Source: Pseudophaeobacter arcticus DSM 23566 (GTDB taxonomy: Bacteria > Pseudomonadota > Alphaproteobacteria > Rhodobacterales > Rhodobacteraceae). From it: 64,000 nt of DNA. The DNA lies in contig NZ_KI421507.1 in assembly GCF_000473205.1 (NCBI RefSeq), positions 1,089,934-1,153,933 on the forward strand, written 5' to 3'. How positions within the stretch are numbered: position 1 is the first letter of the stretch; every line of letters begins with the position of its first letter. Positions 58,748 through 64,000 of this stretch are shown piece after piece. The notes beneath the pieces were generated by a model, which was given only the letters and a program-made list of their open reading frames with translations, had not been told where the DNA came from and made no database searches. A program made the translations under genes and the position numbers.

Positions 58748-61021
58748 CTAGCCATATTGCGCCACAGGGGTGCCGGCGATAGCGGCCATGTTCAACAGAC
58801 CCCGCGCCGTGATCGCTGGGCTGACGATATGGGCGCGGTTGCCCATACCCATCAGGATTGGGCCAACCTCCAAACCATCGGAGCGCATTTTCAGAATGTT
58901 GCGCACCCCAGAGGCGGCGTCAGCATGGGCAAAGACCAGCACATTGGCGGCGCCCTGCAGGCGTGAATTGGGGAAGATGCGGTCGCGCAGTTCAGGGTCC
59001 AGCGCAGTGTCGATGTTCATCTCGCCTTCATAGGTGAAATCGCAGCGATTGGCATCGAGGATCGCGATGGCGGCGCGCAGCCGGCTGCCTGTATCACAGG
59101 CGATATTGCCAAACTGAGACTGCGAGCAGAGCGCGATTTGAGGCTCGATGCCAAAGCGGCGCACATGGCGGGCGGCGCCCATGACGGTCTGGGCAATCTG
59201 TTCCGGCGTTGGTTCGATTCTGACCTGAGTGTCAGCAATGAACAGCGGCCCATCTTCAAGGATCATCATCGACAGCGCGCCGTGTGGTTCAAAGCCATTG
59301 CCGCCAAGCACTTGATTCACATAGTTCAGATGCCAGCGATATTCGCCAAAGGTGCCGCAGATCAGGCTGTCGGCCTCATTGTGATGCACCATGATGGCGC
59401 CAATTGCCGTGGTATTGGTGCGCATGATCGCCTTGGCCAGATCGGGGGTGACCCCCTGGCGCTGCATCAGCTGATGGTAGCTGTTCCAATAGTCATAATA
59501 ACGCGGATCATTTTCCGGGTTCACGATCTGAAAGTCGCTGCCGGGACGGATGCGCAGGCCCATCTTTTCACAGCGCGCCTCGATCACCTCGGGGCGGCCA
59601 ATCAGGATCGGGGTTTCGGTGGTTTCCTCAAGAATCTCCTGTGCGGCGCGCAATACCCGTTCGTCTTCGCCCTCGGAAAAAACAATGCGGCGGGAGGCGG
59701 CGCGGGCGGCTTCAAACACCGGACGCATCAGCAGGGCTGATTTGAACACCGTTTGATTGAGTCGCTGCCTATAGGCCTCCAGGTCGTCGATCATGCGGGA
59801 GGCAACGCCGCTTTTCATCGCCGCCTCGGCCACAGCAGATGAGACCACGGCGACCAGACGCGGATCAAAGGGTTTTGGGATCAGATAATCGGCGCCAAAG
59901 GTCAGCTGCTCGCCCTTGTAGGCGGCTGCGGCCTCGGCGCTGGTGGTGGCGCGGGCCAGTTCGGCGATGCCCTCGACGCAGGCGATCTGCATCTCATCGT
60001 TGATCTCCGAAGCGCCCACATCCAGCGCCCCGCGAAAGATGAAGGGAAAACACAATACGTTGTTGACCTGATTAGGAAAATCGCTGCGCCCGGTGGCGAT
60101 AATGGCATCGGGGGCCGCTTCGCGGGCCAGATCCGGCAGAATTTCAGGGTTGGGGTTGGCCAGGGCAAAAACAATCGGCTGGCTGGTCATCTTGGCGACC
60201 ATTTCGGGCTTCAGCACATTGGGGCCTGACAGGCCGAGGAACATGTCAGCGCCCCCGATCACATCGTCCAGGGTGCGCAGATCGCTGTCCTGGGCAAAGG
60301 CGGCCTTTTCCGGGTTCATGTCTTCACTGCGGCCCTCATAGACCAGCCCGTGAATATCGCATAGCCAGATGTTCTGCCGCTTTACCCCCAGTTTCACCAA
60401 CATATTCAGGCAGGCGATGCCGGCAGCCCCACCGCCGGTAGAGACGATCTTGATCTCTTCAAAGCTCTTGCCAGCGACATGCAGCGCATTCCGGGCGGCG
60501 GCCCCGACCACGATGGCGGTGCCGTGCTGATCATCGTGAAAGACCGGAATTCCCATGCGCTCGCGGCAGAGCTTTTCCACGATAAAACAATCCGGTGCCT
60601 TGATGTCTTCCAGATTGATGGCGCCAAAGCTGGGCTCCATGGCGCAGACGATATCGGCCAGTTTTTCCGGGTCACTCTCGTTCAGCTCGATGTCAAAGCA
60701 ATCAATACCGGCAAAGTTTTTGAACAGTACCGCCTTGCCCTCCATCACCGGTTTGGAGGCCAGCGCGCCGATATTGCCCAGCCCCAAGACCGCAGTGCCA
60801 TTGGTGACAACCGCCACCAGATTGCCGCGTGCGGTATAGCGCGCGGCGTTCTCGGCATTGGCTTTGATCTCCAGGCAGGCCTCTGCCACCCCGGGTGAAT
60901 AGGCGCGTGCCAGATCGCGGCCATTGGCCATCGGCTTGGTGGCGCGGATCTCCAGTTTTCCTGGACGGGGGAATTCGTGATAGTGCAGCGCCGCGTCGCG
61001 CAGGGAAGGGGTGTCGGACAT
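58748..61021 (-). CDS. maeB: NADP-dependent malic enzyme with PTA-like domain
   Basis: Decarboxylates malate to pyruvate, giving NADPH. The 757-residue protein has the malic enzyme N-domain ([46 protein letters not shown]), the NAD(P)-binding domain ([17 protein letters not shown]) and a C-terminal phosphotransacetylase-like domain of about 320 residues (from [26 protein letters not shown] to [12 protein letters not shown]), which is regulatory in MaeB. Start ATG 61021. Length is standard for this large form. With the TRAP C4-dicarboxylate transporter it fits growth on dicarboxylates. Confidence 0.95.
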   Translation of the reverse strand: MSDTPSLRDAALHYHEFPRPGKLEIRATKPMANGRDLARAYSPGVAEACLEIKANAENAARYTARGNLVAVVTNGTAVLGLGNIGALASKPVMEGKAVLFKNFAGIDCFDIELNESDPEKLADIVCAMEPSFGAINLEDIKAPDCFIVEKLCRERMGIPVFHDDQHGTAIVVGAAARNALHVAGKSFEEIKIVSTGGGAAGIACLNMLVKLGVKRQNIWLCDIHGLVYEGRSEDMNPEKAAFAQDSDLRTLDDVIGGADMFLGLSGPNVLKPEMVAKMTSQPIVFALANPNPEILPDLAREAAPDAIIATGRSDFPNQVNNVLCFPFIFRGALDVGASEINDEMQIACVEGIAELARATTSAEAAAAYKGEQLTFGADYLIPKPFDPRLVAVVSSAVAEAAMKSGVASRMIDDLEAYRQRLNQTVFKSALLMRPVFEAARAASRRIVFSEGEDERVLRAAQEILEETTETPILIGRPEVIEARCEKMGLRIRPGSDFQIVNPENDPRYYDYWNSYHQLMQRQGVTPDLAKAIMRTNTTAIGAIMVHHNEADSLICGTFGEYRWHLNYVNQVLGGNGFEPHGALSMMILEDGPLFIADTQVRIEPTPEQIAQTVMGAARHVRRFGIEPQIALCSQSQFGNIACDTGSRLRAAIAILDANRCDFTYEGEMNIDTALDPELRDRIFPNSRLQGAANVLVFAHADAASGVRNILKMRSDGLEVGPILMGMGNRAHIVSPAITARGLLNMAAIAGTPVAQYG

Positions 61022-61215
61022 GAGGGGCTCCCAAAAAACGTATAGTTTAACATTAAACCAATTATGACGTCGGGTGAACAGGCTTTTCCTACCCTAACGT
61101 GATCTGCACTCTCTTGCGCAATGGAAAACTTCGCCTCACTGTAGTTGAAACTGTGCCAAATGTGGCCTGCGATGACACGCGCAGCAGCGGGCAGCAGGGG
61201 AAAAGGAAAAATGAG

Positions 61216-62316
61216 ATGAGCGAGATTGCAGCAGAGATGCGCCTGCCAACGCAGGAGCTGCGTGAGGATATTCCGTTTTACACCAAAGTCTTGGGAATGA
61301 AGATGGATATGATTTACCCGGCGGATGACCCTTCGGTTGCGGTGTTTTCCGGCCATGGGCTGCGGCTGCGGATCGACAAGGACGCAACCGAGGCGCCGGG
61401 AACGCTGCGCATTTTATGTGACGATCCCGATGGTTTTGCCAATGGGCAGCGGCTGCTGACGGCGCCAAATGGTACGCGGGTCGAGATCGAAGAGCGCCAC
61501 CCGCCGCTGGTGATGCCAAAGACAGTGCATAGTTTTGTAGTGCGCCGCCTCAAGGATCAGGCGCCCTGGATCATTGGCCGTGCCGGTATGCACTACCGGG
61601 ATCTGGTGCCGGATCGGCTGGGCGGGTCGATCATCGCCAGCCATATCCGCATCCCTGACGGCGGGCCGGTGCCGGATATGGTGCATTTCCACCGGGTTGG
61701 CTTTCAGCTGATCTTTTGCATCCATGGCTGGGTTGACGTGGTCTACGAGGATCAGGGCGAAAAAATGCGCCTGACGGCGGGGGATTGCTTTATTCAGCCG
61801 CCCGAGATCCGCCACCGGGTGCTGGAGGCCAGCGACAACGTTCAGGTGATCGAAATTGGCGTGCCGGCCGAACATGTGACCGAGATCGACCACGAGATGA
61901 CCCTGCCCACGCCGCATCTGCGCCCCGAGCGCGAATGGCAGGGCCAGCGGTTTGTCTACAACCAGGCCGAGGGGGCCGCTTGGCAGCCGTTTCGCCTGCC
62001 GGGATTTGAGGCCCGCGACACCACCATTGCGACAAATACCAAAGGTGTTGCCGGGGTTCAGGTGGTGCGTCCGGGTACTGCCGGGGCGGATCCGGTCTGG
62101 GCCAGCCACGACAGCGATATCCACTTTACCTTTGTGATGAATGGCGCCGTGACGCTGGAGGGCGAGGGGCGCGATCCCTATCCGCTGGAAGAGGGCGACG
62201 CCTTTGTCATCCCGCCGGGGATGAAGACGCGGCTCAGCGGCGCTTCTGCCGATCTGGAGCTGTTGGAGGTCAGCCTGCCGGGGGTGTTCAACACCACGGT
62301 TTTGCAGGGCGAATAG
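61216..62316 (+). CDS. VOC-like domain fused to a double cupin, putative dioxygenase or isomerase
   Basis: A 366-residue protein of unknown substrate. Start ATG 61216, after AAAAGGA; frames further upstream have no support. Residues 10-90 resemble a glyoxalase/VOC domain (DIPFYTKVLGMKMDMIYPADDPSVAVFSGHGLRLRI). Then two cupins: first MVHFHRVGFQLIFCIHGWVDVVYEDQG with LTAGDCFIQPPEIRHRV (about 155-210), second IHFTFVMNGAVTLEGEG with LEEGDAFVIPPGMKTRLS (about 300-345). Metal-binding histidines are evident in the first cupin only, so the second may be structural. It is divergent from maeB. Confidence 0.8.
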   Translation: MSEIAAEMRLPTQELREDIPFYTKVLGMKMDMIYPADDPSVAVFSGHGLRLRIDKDATEAPGTLRILCDDPDGFANGQRLLTAPNGTRVEIEERHPPLVMPKTVHSFVVRRLKDQAPWIIGRAGMHYRDLVPDRLGGSIIASHIRIPDGGPVPDMVHFHRVGFQLIFCIHGWVDVVYEDQGEKMRLTAGDCFIQPPEIRHRVLEASDNVQVIEIGVPAEHVTEIDHEMTLPTPHLRPEREWQGQRFVYNQAEGAAWQPFRLPGFEARDTTIATNTKGVAGVQVVRPGTAGADPVWASHDSDIHFTFVMNGAVTLEGEGRDPYPLEEGDAFVIPPGMKTRLSGASADLELLEVSLPGVFNTTVLQGE

Positions 62317-62371
62317 CCGCCGGGCCGGGGACAGGGCAGGAGGCAGGGCAGGGCCTAGAACTGGGCAGAGG

Positions 62372-62440
62372 ACTGCGCGTAGGGCCGAACAAAAACTGGG
62401 CGTAGGGCCGAGCATAAGACTGCGCGTCGGCCTGCGCGCG
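62372..62440. repeat. Degenerate 23-24 bp tandem repeat upstream of cdd
   Basis: Units beginning ACTGCGCGTAGGGCCG (62372), ACTGGGCGTAGGGCCG (62395) and ACTGCGCGTCGG (62419). Non-coding, within the 223-base gap between the cupin gene and cdd. Confidence 0.65.
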
Positions 62441-62539
62441 GCGATAGGGGCTTTCCCTTTGCCGCTGCTTTCTCCTATCCTGCTACCTTTCGATCCAACC
62501 ACGCAGCCTGCTGTTGCCCCAATCTAGCGAGATCCATTT

Positions 62540-62932
62540 ATGACCCTGAAAGAAGCAGCCCTCGCCGTGCGTAAGAATGCCCACGCGCCTTATTCCAATT
62601 TTCTGGTCGGGGCGGCTCTGCGCACCGCTGCGGGCAATACCTATGTGGGCTGTAATGTTGAAAACGTCGCCTATCCCGAAGGCACCTGCGCCGAGGCCGG
62701 TGCCATTGCCGCCATGGTGGCCGCGGGTGAGCGCGAGCTGGCAGAGGTCTATGTGGTGGCCGACAGCCCGGCGCCGGTGCCCCCCTGTGGCGGCTGCCGT
62801 CAAAAGCTCAAGGAATTTGGCGCAGGCGCGGTGAAGGTGACCCTGGGCACGCTCGACGGGGTGGAACATGAGACCACAATCGCAGATCTGCTGCCCGGTG
62901 CCTTTGATGCCGCCCATATGACGCGGAGCTAA
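62540..62932 (+). CDS. cdd: Cytidine deaminase
   Basis: Zinc enzyme deaminating cytidine and deoxycytidine in nucleoside salvage. The 130-residue homotetrameric type carries substrate-binding APYSNFLVGAAL, the catalytic GCNVENVAYPEGTCAEAGAI (first zinc cysteine and the catalytic glutamate) and PPCGGCRQKLKEF with the other zinc cysteines. Start ATG 62540. It is followed four bases later by deoA, forming a pyrimidine-salvage operon. Confidence 0.95.
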   Translation: MTLKEAALAVRKNAHAPYSNFLVGAALRTAAGNTYVGCNVENVAYPEGTCAEAGAIAAMVAAGERELAEVYVVADSPAPVPPCGGCRQKLKEFGAGAVKVTLGTLDGVEHETTIADLLPGAFDAAHMTRS

Positions 62933-62936
62933 CCCC

Positions 62937-64000
62937 ATGGATGCGCGTGCGATCATTGCCACTCTGCGCCGGGGCGGGCAGCCCAGCGAGACAGAGCTGA
63001 GCTGGTTTGCCCAGGGGCTTGCCAGCGGCGAGGTCAGCGATGCACAGGCGGGGGCCTTTGCCATGGCGGTCTGCCTGCAGGGGCTGGACCAGTCCGGGCG
63101 GCGCGCCCTGACCCTGGCGATGCGCGACAGCGGCGATGTGCTGCAGTGGGACCTGCCCGGACCGGTGATGGACAAGCACTCCACCGGCGGCGTCGGCGAT
63201 TGTGTGTCGCTGCTGCTGGCGCCGGCGCTGGCGGAATGTGGTGTCTATGTGCCGATGATTTCAGGGCGGGGGCTGGGTCATACCGGCGGCACTCTGGACA
63301 AGATGGAGGCCATCCCCGGCGTTGTCACCCAAATCTCGCAACAGCGGCTGCACAGGATTACCGCAGAGGTGGGCTGCGCCATCGTTGGCGCCACCGGGCG
63401 GATCGCGCCGGCGGATAAGCGGCTTTATGCCATTCGCGATGTCACCGCGACGGTCGAAAGCCTTGATCTGATCACCGCTTCGATCCTGTCGAAAAAGCTC
63501 GCCGCCAGCCCCGAGGCTTTGGTGCTGGATGTGAAAATCGGCTCTGGCGCCTTTATGAAAACCATTGAAGAGGCGCGCGCCCTGGCGCGCTCCTTGGTTG
63601 ATACCGCCAATGCGGCGGGCTGCCAGACCACGGCGCTGATCACCGATATGAACCAGCCCATCGCCCGCGCCCTGGGCAATGGGCTGGAGGTGGCCGAGGT
63701 GATGCTGGCGCTGACCGCGGGCAAGCCCTGCCCGCTGATCGAAATCACCGCGGCCCTGTCTGGTATCTTGCTGGCCCATGCCGGTCTGGCCGGGGATGAG
63801 GCCGAAGGGGCGCAGCTGATCACCGAGGCATTGCTGAGCGGGCGGGTGGCGAACCGCTTTGGCCGCATGGTTGCGGCCCAGGGTGGGCCCGATGATTTTG
63901 CCAGCCATTGGCACCGCTACTTGCCGGTGGCCCCGGTCATCCGCGAGGTGACAGCGCAGCGTTCGGGCTATATCGCTGCGATGGATGGTGAGGCACTGGG
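62937..64000 (+). CDS. deoA: Thymidine phosphorylase (partial, cut by window edge)
   Basis: Splits thymidine to thymine and deoxyribose-1-phosphate. Starts at ATG 62937 and stays open to the end of the window (354 codons); family length is about 440, so the C-terminal quarter is missing. Motifs: VMDKHSTGGVGDCVSLLLAP (phosphate-binding), SGRGLGHTGGTLDKMEAIPG (family signature), DKRLYAIRDVTATVES and ASILSKKLAA, VLDVKIGSGAFMK. Coupled with cdd upstream. Confidence 0.94.
   Translation, partial: MDARAIIATLRRGGQPSETELSWFAQGLASGEVSDAQAGAFAMAVCLQGLDQSGRRALTLAMRDSGDVLQWDLPGPVMDKHSTGGVGDCVSLLLAPALAECGVYVPMISGRGLGHTGGTLDKMEAIPGVVTQISQQRLHRITAEVGCAIVGATGRIAPADKRLYAIRDVTATVESLDLITASILSKKLAASPEALVLDVKIGSGAFMKTIEEARALARSLVDTANAAGCQTTALITDMNQPIARALGNGLEVAEVMLALTAGKPCPLIEITAALSGILLAHAGLAGDEAEGAQLITEALLSGRVANRFGRMVAAQGGPDDFASHWHRYLPVAPVIREVTAQRSGYIAAMDGEAL

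Overview
The window is high-GC, densely coded DNA that reads as the chromosome of a marine alphaproteobacterium of the Rhodobacteraceae (Roseobacter group). The evidence is family-level similarity of nearly every protein, the set of TRAP dicarboxylate transport, form II CO-dehydrogenase-like genes, the CysG-DUF2849-CysI-CysH-DUF934 sulfite-reduction operon, ATGA/TGATG translational coupling throughout, and a roseobacter-style intergenic repeat present three times. No rRNA, tRNA, CRISPR array or replication origin was seen. The species cannot be named from sequence alone.

Layout. 1-7.5 kb (mostly minus): mlaE permease (cut by the left edge), alr, an intact IS110/IS1111-type insertion sequence, dnaB, pyrE, pyrC. 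7.6-14.6 kb (minus): a compact six-gene cluster of three related family-2 glycosyltransferases (one fused to a sulfotransferase-like domain), a sulfotransferase, an FkbM methyltransferase and an unknown protein; it looks like a surface-glycan or glycoconjugate decoration system and is the least understood block here. 15-25.3 kb (plus): MoxR ATPase and CoxE-type VWA protein, a YeeE/YedE sulfur-transport pair behind a perfect FNR-type box, XdhC, a molybdopterin-binding protein, then coxS-coxL-coxM of the form II molybdenum hydroxylase type. 25.4-28.6 kb: a small membrane protein, infC with a non-canonical start codon, an Ala/Glu-rich membrane-anchored protein, and ferredoxin-NADP reductase. 28.7-33.3 kb: the assimilatory sulfite-reduction operon with a divergent Lrp/AsnC regulator.

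33.6-41.4 kb: a cytochrome P450, then DctB/DctD (DctD is degenerate in its AAA+ domain) and dctPQM, with tandem operator-like palindromes before dctP and an attenuator-like hairpin between dctP and dctQ. 41.6-44.8 kb (minus): tpiA, a SufA/IscA-type protein, a secreted glycerophosphodiester phosphodiesterase, and a SufT/MIP18-type protein. 44.9-46.3 kb: an AT-richer island with orphan ORFs and a gene remnant.

46.35-55.06 kb (plus): a cobalamin riboswitch followed by one long, tightly coupled operon: btuB-btuF-btuC-btuD-cbiZ-unknown-exbB-exbD-exbD-tonB. It contains outer-membrane uptake, its own energising complex, inner-membrane import and cobamide remodelling, plus one protein of unknown role. 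55.4-64 kb: MHYT-GGDEF-EAL protein, CbiX-type chelatase, malic enzyme, a VOC/double-cupin protein, cdd and deoA (cut by the right edge).

A recurring feature of the window is short tandem repeats, strikingly often with a 15-bp unit, some in frame inside genes (dnaB, pyrC) and others across or beside stop codons.
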